From NCBI GenBank assembly GCA_001051155.2, contig JYIP02000005.1, positions 1,798,001 through 1,862,000 on the forward strand: 64,000 bases of DNA, in the 5' to 3' direction. The notes under the pieces were generated by a model, which worked only from the letters and a program-made list of their open reading frames with translations, was not told where the DNA came from and ran no database searches. Positions 21,914 to 32,266 of this stretch are shown here, one piece after another (positions within the stretch are counted from its first letter, which is position 1; every line of letters starts with the position of its first letter). The translations under genes and the position numbers were made by a program. This DNA is from Chrysoporthe austroafricana (taxonomy: Eukaryota; Ascomycota; Sordariomycetes; Diaporthales; Cryphonectriaceae).

Positions 21914-23733
21914 ATGGCTGCGTTTGCTGTTCCCGCTGCCAGACTGATCAGGAGCGCGAGACATGTCGTCCCCGGTGGGTGGGCCAGGCCCTGCTCGGTT
22001 TACCGTGCTGTGCTGTTCGTGTTCTCGCCCGGCTAAGTGAATTGCTGTAGGGCCCTTTCTGGTGACTGAGTATCTGTTCTCCGTCCCCGAGGACTACCGC
22101 AACCCTCTGGGCGGCGAGGTCCAGCTGTTCGCGAGATCGGCCACAAAACACGAGGCCTCTGTCCCCCCATCCGAGGCGCCTGCGGCACAGAAGCCATGGA
22201 GTAAGTCTGCTGGGCTGGGGCCTCAACACGGGTCTCGATCTCAACAGTGTCTCCGGGCAGCTAATGCCTCCTCCTCCCAGTGGTCTATCTGCAGGGCGGC
22301 CCCGGCTTCGGCAATCCTGAGCCTCAGGACTCGCCCCTCACGCGCTTCGTCCTCAGCAAGGGCTACCAGATCCTCTTTCTTGACTACAGGGGCGTCGGGC
22401 TCAGCACGCCGGTCACGGCAGACACTGTCCCCCAGCAGGCCGACGCGCAGTTCGAGTATCTGAAGCTCTTCCGCCAGGACAACAACGTTCGCGATCTCGA
22501 GGCGGTCCGCAAGTGCCTCACGGCCGGCATCGCCGACCCTGCCAAGAGGACGTGGTCCATCTTCGGCCAGAGCTTTGGCGGTTTCGTCAGCCTGACCTAT
22601 CTCTCCAAGCACCCCGAGGGCCTGAGCGAGGTCTGGATGACGGGGGGCATAGCTCCCATCTCGAAGACGCCCCAGGAGGTCTACCAGGCAACGTTCAAGA
22701 AGATCTACGAGCGTAACATGGCCTACTACACCAAGTTTCCCGAGGACATCGCAAACGTTCGCAGGGTCGCCTCCTACCTCCATGCCCAGCAGGGCGGCGT
22801 GAAGCTGCCGGGCGGCGGAAGGTTGACGCCGAGGCGCCTGCTCACCATCGGCAGCATGTTCGGCTTCCACGGCGGCCTCGACAACGTGCACGCCATGTTC
22901 TTGCGGATGGGCATGGATCTGGACCAGTACGGCTTCCTCACCCGTCCAACTCTTGATCAGTTCGAGACCTACCTGCCCTTCGACACGAATCCTATCTACG
23001 CAGTCTTGCACGAGGCAATCTACTGCTACAAGAATGGGGTCGCGTCGAACTGGGCAGCCCAGCAGGTGGGACAGGAACTCGAGGATTTCCGGTGGCTCTC
23101 CGCCGACAATCATGGCTTCGACGACCCTACCTTCGCCTGCGACACGAGGCCACTGTGCTTCACCGGCGAGATGATCTTCCCCTTCATGTTCGACGACTAC
23201 CCCGAGCTCCAAAGGATGAAACCCGCTGCGGAGATGCTCGCCCGGTTCGACCAGTGGGACGAGCTCTACGACGAGGAACAGCTCAAGAGAAACACAGTCC
23301 CGGTCTATGCTGCGACCTACGTCGAGGACATGTATGTAGACTTCGGCCTGGCCAGGGAGACGACGAGGAAGGTCGGGAATATCAAGACCTTCGAGACCAA
23401 TATCAGTAAGTGTGGGCTCAAAGCAAGGCTGTAATCATCTAGCCTGCTTCATGTGAAAATGATCCTGACGAAAGCACCAGTGTATCACAACGCGATCCGA
23501 GCCCGTTCCGAGGAGGTGCTATCGCAGCTCTTCAAGTGTAAGCAGCTTTTCCACGCTCACGATTTCCCCCTCTTCTGCCTCACGGGAGGTATTCGAGGAG
23601 CTACCTTCGGGATCCAAATGTATCCTTCAGGAGGCTTTTGGCCCTGAAGTCATCCTTTGGCATCTCTCGAAACGCTTGAGGTGCGAGATACTGACGGTGT
23701 GTCATTGCAGTGCGAGACGATGTCATCGACTGA
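21914..23733 (+). CDS. Proline iminopeptidase-like alpha/beta hydrolase (peptidase family S33)
   Basis: Five exons (21914-21974, 22051-22200, 22281-23405, 23481-23537, 23711-23733) encode about 471 residues. The oxyanion-hole motif GGPGFGNPE lies at about 76-84 and the nucleophile elbow GQSFGG puts the catalytic Ser at 168. The cap domain is large, as in fungal prolyl aminopeptidases. The acidic residue is expected near YVEDMYVD. The C-terminus, rebuilt over the last intron, reads SQLFKLRDDVID, which matches the family ending as I remember it. The enzyme would release N-terminal proline from peptides. No signal peptide is obvious; the Arg/Ala-rich start (MAAFAVPAARLIRSARHV) could serve mitochondrial import. 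The last exon codes for only seven residues plus stop; if the final intron is retained, a different tail ending at 23647 results. Confidence 0.88.
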
Positions 23734-23888
23734 AAATCTAGCATCCCTAATCTCCGCCTGCCGGATTCACAGGCCAATAGTACGCACTGCACAGGAGCAA
23801 TATCTTTCACAATCGGAGGGACTCCGAGGGGCTACGAATCCAGGAAATCGTCATTTGTAGCCCGATATATGAGATTGGAAATTCACGA

Positions 23889-25734
23889 CTATATAGGTAT
23901 TTTGGCGGCTACACTCTTCCAGAAGTCACAACGTGTCTTGAACTGCGTTAGCTTGATGTCGGCGAACCCGTCAGCATTAATATTGAACTCCTCCCCCGAC
24001 GAAAGCGGGGGTACGCCGGAGACGTTGCGAGATGTCAGCTTCATGGCGTTCGGGTCGCCGGTCGTGAAGAAAGAGGCGAAGGCACCGGTGTAGCCGTGAT
24101 AGATCTCGGGCTCGGTCTGCTGCACAGAGCTAATTGTGTCCCACTGCATTGAATATGAAATTTAGCATTTGCATTTGGCTTCTTATTAGATACACAGCGC
24201 AGGAGAGAGGGGGATGAACGCACCCATCCGGTGTCCGAACCGTGGGTCGCAGGCGAGATGGAGTATTCGCCCAGATAACTGCCCTTCGGCGCCGCGCTCG
24301 CCATCCAGTATCCGGGACAGGCCAGCACGGAGTCTCTGTAGATCAGGCCGGCCCGGGTATAAGTCGTGTTGTAGCTCGTGATCGTCTCGCTGCTGCCGTC
24401 CTCGGGATATAGCTCCCTGGCCCGGTCCAGGTCGGCCTCGGAGAAGCCGGGCAGGTAGCCCGCGAGCCAGCCGTCGAAGCTGGCCAGGCTGGAGTTGAAC
24501 GGCGGCGAGCCGGTGTCGTCGGCGTCGGCGAGGCCCGGCGGGATGAAGTTCTCGCCCTCGTGGGTGTTGTACATGCCCCACCCATACTCCATGTTCACCA
24601 GCCCGCGCTCGCTCGCCTCGCTCAGCCGCATCGTCAGGAACCGCCCGTCGACCACCGGCGCCCACGTGTAGCTGCTCGTGTTGTACGTGTGGCTCGCGTC
24701 GACCACCAGGCTGGCGTTCCGCAGCGTCTGCACGTCCGCCGCCTTCAGGCACGCCAGGCTCCCCGCGCCGGTGCCGCAGCCCGCGAGTCGGCTGAACTCG
24801 TCGTAGACCGCCTGCGCCTCCGGCGCGTCGTAGTCGTACGTCTTGACCCAGAACGGGCTCGAGGCGAGTGCCCGCTGGAAGAGCGGCGGGTCCCGCGCCG
24901 CTGGGAGGCCCGCCCGCGCGATCGCCTGCGCGACGACGCTGCCGCCGCCTGCGGACTGGCCCCAGATGGAGATCTGCGACGGGTCGCCTCCGAAGGCTGA
25001 TATGTACTTCTTGGTCCCTGGGGGGTCTGTCAGCCGTCTCGCCCGATGTGTGAGGTTTGAGGAATGGGGTTGGCCTTCTCTATTTTCCCCGAGGAGAGGG
25101 TCTCTGGGAATCTATCTTCCCTCCGCGTCGTCACATAATGGTATAAGGCAGAGGACTCACACTTGATGGCGGCGTCCTGGTCCAGCAAGCCAGGGTTCAG
25201 GTCACTCCCATTCCGGTCCGCGGCGATCTCCCTACCCGGCAGGAAGCCGAACGCGTTCGTCCTATAGTTGGGGTAGACGAGGATGAGGTCGGTGGCGGCC
25301 GACACGTTGAGGACCGGGTACGCGGTGGGCGGGATGCCGAAGCTCGCGTCGCCCTCGATGTACGCGCCGCCGTAGAAGACGACGACGACGGGCCGCAGCG
25401 CCTGCCCGGGGGCCCAGGGCCGCCCGTACAGGCCCAGGTACAGGCAGTCCTCGGAGCCGTTGACCGTGCGCTGCGGGCACATGTCGAACGTCTGCGTAGA
25501 GTTGTAGACGGTACCGTTGGGGACCGGCGCCGGCGGCTGCGGGCCGCGGAAGCGGAGGGGCCCGACGGGCGGCGCGGCGAAGGGGATCTTCTGCCAGTAG
25601 GAGATGTTGTACGAGGACGAGTAGGCGCCCTGGAAGGTGCCGTAGTCCAGGGTCGCGAGGAGGTCCTGGCCGGCGGCACCGGCGGCCAGAGCCGCGGTGA
25701 GGAGGGCGTGGATGAGGGTGCGGAAGGGGATCAT
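23889..25734 (-). CDS. Secreted type-B carboxylesterase/lipase
   Basis: Three exons on the minus strand (25161-25734, 24224-25017, 23889-24143) encode about 540 residues. Residues 1-22 (MIPFRTLIHALLTAALAAGA) form a signal peptide; an upstream in-frame alternative start is less likely because it would bury it. The esterase fold is clear: KIPFAAPPVGPLRF, then EDCLYLGLYG, FYGGAYIEG as oxyanion loop, and the elbow GQSAGGGS with Ser213. The acid is probably the Glu of NTHEGENF and the histidine that of PATHGSD. Several N-x-S/T sites suit a glycoprotein. It should hydrolyse carboxylic esters outside the cell; the natural substrate is unknown. It ends 156 bases from the convergent peptidase gene. 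Confidence 0.9.
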
Positions 25735-26495
25735 CGTGACGGCTTTCGGGGGGAGGGAAGTAGGGGCCACGAGAAGCGCCGTGGAGGGCGATGATCCTCA
25801 CGATCCATGGCGGGCAAGTGTAATCCTTTTATTTGTTTATGTTGGGTGGGTGTTCTGGCCGGCTTGACTTTGCCATCTATTAGATACCCCGAGGATCCGG
25901 ATAATGAACCGACACGGGCAGGGCCCTGCGGAAGGAGAACAATACTGCTTGCTGCAAAGTGACATCGCTCCACGGACCGGTGACGATGCGGATCGGCAGC
26001 GGGCGGTGTTCTCCGCATATTGGAGTTGAAGGTATGGGGGACTGAGAGGGGGAACAGGAGGCTTGCATTATGCAGGGCAAAGTGATGACTTGGAGGCGAG
26101 CGTTCGCTTGAAGTCCACCAATGGGGTTGGCGACGCTTCCAAGGCACGGTTAAAAGGAAGCTTCAAATTAGTGAAGAATGCTCGGTATCTGCAATGAATC
26201 ATAGCCCGAATGACAACCGCTCATGAGCTTTTCCCAGATCCCATCATAACCTTCGAAAAGACTCCTCGCAAAGCCCGCGAAGTAGTCTGGCTTGTCCGCA
26301 GAGTTCCCCAGGCGAAATTCACAAACGTCAGTCATCAATCGTGTCCTGGCATGGAAATAATACCCACATCAATCTGCCTCTCGCTCAAAGTTGCGCACCA
26401 TGAGACCTTGTTACGTGTACGAGAAAGACACTAGTCGTTGAAATGAGACGCCCTGTCGATACAATTTGCGAAATTGAAAGGACCAGCTGCACCCT
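25735..26495. other. Intergenic, carboxylesterase promoter
   Basis: Contains the upstream region of the carboxylesterase gene and the 3' end of the BTB gene. No supported gene. Confidence 0.5.
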
Positions 26496-27988
26496 TTAGT
26501 AGTATATCCTGTGGCCTGCATGGCGAGGGCGATACTGTGGGTGCATGCCAATCATTGGTGACACCGGGGGTGGCGTTGAGTTCCTCTCCATGCTCGGGAT
26601 CCCAGAGCGCAGGTCTGCCTCGCCCCGAATGGCCATCTCCTTCAATATCAGAGCACCGACTTCCGGGTTCTCAGTCAGAAATCGGTTCGTCTCAACAGGC
26701 GCTTTCCTCCAGAGCTTGCTCTGCAGGAAACCGACACGCGCAAAGACCATCTTCAGCAGAGGATCATTGTCGCTGACGCCGTCGTAGAGCTTCGCGCAGA
26801 GCTTCAGGACCTCGATTTGTGCGGCGTCGGAGCCTGCTGTCTCGAGCATATCGATTGTGACGCGGGCAACCTTTCGCTTGAAATCATCGAGCAGGAATCT
26901 ATCGGCGCAAAGGTATACGTCCATATTGAGCTCGTACGTGATGAGCCACGTGCGCATATCCTCACCCTTGATTCGTGCCAGATCCCTCTCGACGGTCGCA
27001 GGAGGCGGTGGCGATTCAGTTCGCGGTAGAGGTCGACCATCCAGCCCTCGGCGAGTATGGCGGTTCGATCTCTGTGGGGGAAAGGCTGCTGGTGGCGGTG
27101 GAGGTAGCTGGGTGGGCGGAATCCCACGGGTCGGGAACCCACACGAGAGACAAGGGCCATTCGCAATGCATTGCGGACAAGAGCACTCTGGCCGATGCAC
27201 GCCCGGATGCTTCCGTCTCGGATACTCAGGTCGTCTGTCGGGCGGGAGTAGGTCGAAGTCGCGGAACCGAGATCTGGCGCTTTCGTCGCTATGAGTACTG
27301 ACGGTCGAACCGTCCGAATCCACATCCACAGTCATGTTGAGTTCATCTTCTCGACCTTTGCCCTTGTCATCGTCTGGAATGAGAACAGTTGACAGGGGCT
27401 TGGTCGGCGCATATCTGTCTTCGTATAGGTATGCGATGAGGAAGTGGAAAATGGCTGGGTCCTCCACTGGTAAATCGAGTGACTGAGCTGAGGCCTCTGC
27501 GAAGTTTCCGCAGAGTGCCTTGCGGAACCATTCAGACTTGAGCAGAACATTCTTGTGAACCTGGCATAGCATGAGTAAGGCATTGCGCGCAGGGCAGACG
27601 GGGAGTGCGGTCCGCAAACTGAGCTTACCTGGAAGACTTCCCGATGCGGCGCAATACCAACGCGGACGGGAATGATAGGGGAGCTGTATCGTCTGTAGGG
27701 AATGTTAATTTCTAGTGCATATAGATATTCTGCGATCCGACTGCAGTGGTGACTGTGAATGAAGAGCAAATACAGCTAAAGTTCTTACCCGTCATGAGTA
27801 GTGAGCCACAGATCCTCCTTATAGTTCAAAGTCTCTTTCGCATCTAGCCCTTTCGGCATCCTGTCCAACACCCTGATGTCCGGTGCATTCGACGGGGCTC
27901 GCATCGCATCGGCCAGGGTAGCCTCCATCCTAGGCCCCCGCGAGCTGCCCTCCCCATTCCTTGAGGCTAATGCCGGTATCGTCGACAT
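26496..27988 (-). CDS. BTB/POZ-domain protein with an internal Cys/Pro-rich insertion
   Basis: Three exons on the minus strand (27789-27988, 27629-27692, 26496-27560) encode about 442 residues. After a 65-residue disordered start, the BTB fold begins at RYSSPIIPVRVG and continues through FQVHKNVLLKSEWFRKALCG and DPAIFHFLIAYLYEDRY. A loop of roughly 130 residues follows, with a cysteine cluster (ECSCPQCIANGPCLSCGF) and a poly-Pro stretch. The fold then resumes with helices (ELNMDVYLCADRFLLDDFKR and LKLCAKLYDGVSDNDPLL), as in fungal BTB proteins of the BTB-BACK type. Such proteins act as adaptors, often for cullin-3 ligases or in transcription; the partner is unknown here. Both introns fall within the BTB fold and join it cleanly. 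The first true ATG is at 27988. Confidence 0.83.
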
Positions 27989-29467
27989 ACGCAATGCTGG
28001 ACTTTCCTGTCGGATCCAGGGATAGTAGACCGGTCAGAAAACAAGTAAGAGTAGCAAGTTAAGTGCTCAGTAAGGCACGTTTGCGAAGGGAAGGGGGGGG
28101 GGGAATGGTTGCGTTCGGCGAAGAAACATGGACAGAACTAGGCTGCAGTTCGTGTAAATGCGCGGCGACGAGCGCTAATATACTGATGCAGGAAAAAGTA
28201 AAGAGGTACTACCCGTACTCATGCACGTTTCAGCAGGCTGAGAACCACTTGGGCGGGAGCCGACAGCGGGAAGAGGGTGTTAGGGAAACAGCCACACCGA
28301 CCGTTTGGTCAAATGACATGCGTCCAAATGGAGGATGTGACGGTATGGCGAGCCGCTCGTAAGAGCCTTAGGTCGCCCGAATTCTTGTGCCCTTGGCGTC
28401 TCCTCCATGCGTCACCTGCCCGTATTGGAGAGCCTGTCTCGAGCAGCATTCCTGAGCTGAGGCGGAGAAATGTAGTGTGGTGACAGCGTGACAGCGTGAC
28501 CTGAATATAGCATCGACTGACCGACGCTGTTTACCTAGCACAACAGGCTGCGGCGTATGTGGCAGCAGCTTTTTGGAAATAGCCTTGCGGTCCCATCCGA
28601 AGTGGCGAATGCTCATGAACAAGCCTATAGAAACTCACAGTCCACGTCCAAAAAAATAAAATCGGTGGTGCGTACTTTGCAGACCGGCACGACTGGTGAC
28701 CACGCAAACCGGTGCGAATGCAGATCAGCAAGCAAGGCATGCACTGGCGGGTGGACTGATGGATTTGGGGCCGGCGAACCATAGCGCACATTGTCCCAGA
28801 AGAAACTTATGTACCCCGTGTAACACATTTCAGCACACAAGTGAGGCTGGCGCGCTGCGTTGGGAATCGAATTGCGCGGCTGCTTTTCTTCGCTTACTTA
28901 GCATATGTGAGTCACATCCATGCATTTGCATGAGGCGAAGTACTCACTGCCGGTGTGGAGTCGTTCCAGGCCACTTGACTGGATATAACATACGGAATGA
29001 TAAACTTGGGATGTGGTACGTGGGTGTGTGGCCAGATACACTCTGGTAGCCTGTTGGCTCGGAAGACGTGGACAGTGTCTCGGATGAACAAGAGGGCGGC
29101 ATGACTGCTTTCGCTCCTCACTAATAGTCTCGCGGGTTGCAGCCGAGATGCAGTGGTCTGGCGGCCATGTTTGACACACCTCGGGCCAGTGACTGAAGGT
29201 GAAACACATGGCTTATTTCGCCGCTGGCTGCAGCAGCACATAGACCACGCCATCGGTGTGCAGGCTCTGAGATGGCTGTGAGGTAAAGCAATCTACCAAC
29301 AGCACGTTGATTGGGACGGATAGTTGCACAACGACCACCAAGTTGTGAAACACACAGGTTTGCTGGCCCGTCAACCCGGTCGAGGTATACCTTAGCGAGA
29401 TTCTTGATCTAAATAGGTCGCTATTATTCCTCGTCTATATCTTGTTGCAGCTCGATCTCTGGTGGAA
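27989..29467. other. Intergenic
   Basis: About 1.5 kb with only short, domain-free frames on both strands. A G run lies at about 28091-28102. The left part should be the BTB gene promoter and the right end the 3' flank of the helicase gene. Confidence 0.5.
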
Positions 29468-32266
29468 TTATCCATTAGTGATCTGTTCATCTTCGGATGC
29501 CCAGAACAACTTACGCCAAAGTCTGTTCGCGGAGTCTGCAATGACCTTCGCTTTGTTGAGAAGCTTCTCATTGTACTTCTCCTCGTCCTCTGCCTCGAGA
29601 CGCAATTTGTTGGGTTGCGCCTGCATCAGTATTGGAACCAGCTCCTGAGGATCCGCGTTGGCAACAGCAGCAACACTCCGCAGTCCATTATCCCAAAAGA
29701 CCCGTGCGGTCCTGCTCTTGACGAATGTGATCTTCGCCAGCTCTAGCAAATCCGACCTGGCACCGGCCTTGAGCCGGTCCGAGAAGTGATCTAGCGCAGC
29801 GGCCATGATACCCCAGCCCATCTGCTCGCAAAACTTGATCATGCCAGCCGCAAAACCCTGGCAGGTCTGCGCCAACGTCTGGACGGTGCCGCGCGGCATT
29901 TCGTATTTTTGCGCGACGCGGTGAATGGGCATCTCGTTGCAGAGATCACGGAGCTGGAGGGCGAGGTAGAAGCGGTGGTAGACACGCACGAGCTCCTTCT
30001 CCTCGGCTGTTGACGTCTTCATGGTGCCTCCCCGCATCATTCTGTTGATTTCCGTGGGCTTCAAGCCCAGAAAGCCCAGGACCCGCAGACCGCTCTCATC
30101 AAGACCTTCCATCCTATTGGCAAAGACCTTCCAGTTGATGGTGACTGACATGTCCTGGACCGGTGTGAACGTGTATAGAATATGCATTTCGCCATCTAAC
30201 ACGAAAGCCCGAAGCGCCCTCTTCAGCTCCTTATAAATGAAGATTCCGTCTTCGGGGTCAAGCGATGAGGACACGATGGCCTTGCCGAGCTGCGTCGCCT
30301 CGAAGTTGGAGAATTGATCGATGGCGATGAAACCTCTTAACTGCAAGTCCGCGAGGCTGGTATTGACTATGTCGTGGATCTTTTCGGCCTCGGTGGAATG
30401 GTAGAGCAGTGTCTTGTGAACATAATCATCGAGTGACTCCCGACTAGTGGCGAGACGTACGGCAATGGCCTCAAGCAGCGCTCTCTGTATGCGCTGTTTG
30501 TCAGTACTGAGAGAGCTTGAGACTTGAGGCAGCTCTGCTCTTATCAGCTCCTCAACATCTTCGAGATCTTTCTGTCGACAGCAAAGATATGTCTCCCCGA
30601 CCTCGTCTTTGCCCTTGCGGCCAGCCCTCCCTCTCATCTGGCGGAGCATGGCTGGTCCCACGAGATCACGACCCATGCGGGCGCTGTGTAGAATTACACG
30701 CCTTGCCGGCAGGTTGATGCCCGCTGCCAGAGAGCAGGTGGCCACGCAAACTTTGATCGACCCAGAGTCATACGCATCGGCGATGAGGTCCCGCTCCTCG
30801 ATAGTGAGCCCGGCATGGTGGAAAGCGACTCCTCTTGGTATTGTCTGTTCAAGCGTTTGGTCCAGGCCTCCTGGCAAACTCCGAAGATCTCCTAGTAGAT
30901 CTACGCGTTTCTCTTGGACACTTGCGTTCATCTCACTCAGAAGAGGCATGACGCGACTGATGATCAGCGCATCGGACTCGCAGCCGGCGCGGCTGCTCGC
31001 AAATACTAGCACGCCATAGCCAGCACGGGCTGTCTCGCACGCCAATGCAACAACTGCGTTCAGCACAGGGTCCTGCAACTCTTTTGCAGCAGATGGTGCT
31101 ATGGTGCCAAGAGCAGACGAACGTGTCTGCAGGGCTTGACTCCCATTTGCCTGTGTTGCAGCTCTGACTGACCCGCTCGGGAGTCCAGCTGCATAGACAT
31201 GGCCATCAAAGACTAGGTGCTCTTCTATCGGCACAGGCCTGTAAGTAGTTTCGTAGAAATGAGCATGAAGCCAGGTCGCAAGGAGCTTAATGTTCGTGAG
31301 AGTGGCGCTCATGCCAACGATCTGTACAGCGTTGTCATCGAGGGAGAGGAGCTTCGTCGTCATCAGTTCAAGCAGATAGCCGCGGTGATCGTCATCGATC
31401 ATGTGGAGCTCATCAAGCACGATGATCTTCAGCTTAGTAAAGGATCCATCATCGATTGCACCATTGACGAGTGCGTTCGCCTTCTCCATGGTGCAGACGC
31501 CAATATCAAAATCGGCCCACGTCTGCTTGATTTTGCTGCCGCCGAAGAACCCGACCACTCTGACGGTGTCTTCGTCGGCACGCTTCCTCCAGATTCTGCG
31601 CTCGGAGTCCTTGATCGGCCCAGTGATGGCCTCCCTCGAGATGCCGTTGACCACATTTCTGAGCCAGCGGACTTTCTCCTGGACAAGAGCAACATAGGGC
31701 AGAACCAGTAAGGCCTTGGCTTCCCTGTCTTCTAGCACTCGCTTGAGCATCAACACATCTGCAACGAGAGACTTGCCGCCGCCGGTTGGTGCACTATAGA
31801 CGAGGTTCCTCTTGCCTTGAAGGAGGCCTGGCTGCAGGAGACACTGCTTCTGCCAGGGGTAGATGCTCTTGATACCGAGTGATTCGAAGTTGGCCACCAG
31901 TGGCCTTGGAAGCCTATAGACGGGATGAGAAAGCTTCAGCTGAGCATCATAGGCTGCAGTGGGTGTGGAGGGAAACTTCAGTCTCTGTGAGTACTCAGAC
32001 AGGCCGTTCAGGGTACCGCTCTGCGTCGTTGCTGGTGGATGTCTTGTGACCTCGCTGGCCACGAGACTTGGCAGTCCCGGGGTGACGGACGCAGCAGAAC
32101 GGAAGTGGGCTGCTCGTCTAGCAGGCCGCTGATCTTCATCGGAAGCTGTCTCTGGGGCGTCGACCTGACGCTTCTGGCCTATCACCGTGGTTGTCTGGTA
32201 CGTGGTCCGATGCTCCTGAGCGGCTTGCACGCTCGTCCTATGCCGGATACCAGTATTTCCAGCCAT
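29468..32266 (-). CDS. Hel308/HELQ-type superfamily 2 DNA helicase
   Basis: A single exon on the minus strand encodes 932 residues from the first true ATG (MAGNTG); the longer frame upstream begins only at a TTG. Residues 1-110 are disordered. Walker A is APTGGGKS at 159-166 and motif II is DELH at 285-288. They are followed by GMSATLTN (III), FHHAGLTIEERD (IV), CVATCSLAAGINLPA (V) and QMRGRAGRKG (VI). The motifs and the winged-helix/ratchet region with a C-terminal helix-hairpin-helix-like segment (LGFLGLKPTEINRMM; FWDNGLRSVAAVANADPQEL) match the helicase half of DNA polymerase theta and HELQ. There is no polymerase domain before the stop, so it is a stand-alone helicase, like Neurospora MUS-301. 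It is expected to act in replication-fork and cross-link repair with 3'-5' polarity. Confidence 0.88.
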   Translation of the reverse strand: MAGNTGIRHRTSVQAAQEHRTTYQTTTVIGQKRQVDAPETASDEDQRPARRAAHFRSAASVTPGLPSLVASEVTRHPPATTQSGTLNGLSEYSQRLKFPSTPTAAYDAQLKLSHPVYRLPRPLVANFESLGIKSIYPWQKQCLLQPGLLQGKRNLVYSAPTGGGKSLVADVLMLKRVLEDREAKALLVLPYVALVQEKVRWLRNVVNGISREAITGPIKDSERRIWRKRADEDTVRVVGFFGGSKIKQTWADFDIGVCTMEKANALVNGAIDDGSFTKLKIIVLDELHMIDDDHRGYLLELMTTKLLSLDDNAVQIVGMSATLTNIKLLATWLHAHFYETTYRPVPIEEHLVFDGHVYAAGLPSGSVRAATQANGSQALQTRSSALGTIAPSAAKELQDPVLNAVVALACETARAGYGVLVFASSRAGCESDALIISRVMPLLSEMNASVQEKRVDLLGDLRSLPGGLDQTLEQTIPRGVAFHHAGLTIEERDLIADAYDSGSIKVCVATCSLAAGINLPARRVILHSARMGRDLVGPAMLRQMRGRAGRKGKDEVGETYLCCRQKDLEDVEELIRAELPQVSSSLSTDKQRIQRALLEAIAVRLATSRESLDDYVHKTLLYHSTEAEKIHDIVNTSLADLQLRGFIAIDQFSNFEATQLGKAIVSSSLDPEDGIFIYKELKRALRAFVLDGEMHILYTFTPVQDMSVTINWKVFANRMEGLDESGLRVLGFLGLKPTEINRMMRGGTMKTSTAEEKELVRVYHRFYLALQLRDLCNEMPIHRVAQKYEMPRGTVQTLAQTCQGFAAGMIKFCEQMGWGIMAAALDHFSDRLKAGARSDLLELAKITFVKSRTARVFWDNGLRSVAAVANADPQELVPILMQAQPNKLRLEAEDEEKYNEKLLNKAKVIADSANRLWRKLFWASEDEQITNG

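Noticed and set aside
22241..23212. 323-codon minus-strand frame
   Set aside because: Antisense shadow of the proline-iminopeptidase exon, which has clear catalytic motifs.
23453..23647. Alternative C-terminus of the peptidase without the last intron
   Set aside because: It breaks the conserved LRDDVID ending that is restored by a good GTAAGC...TTGCAG intron.
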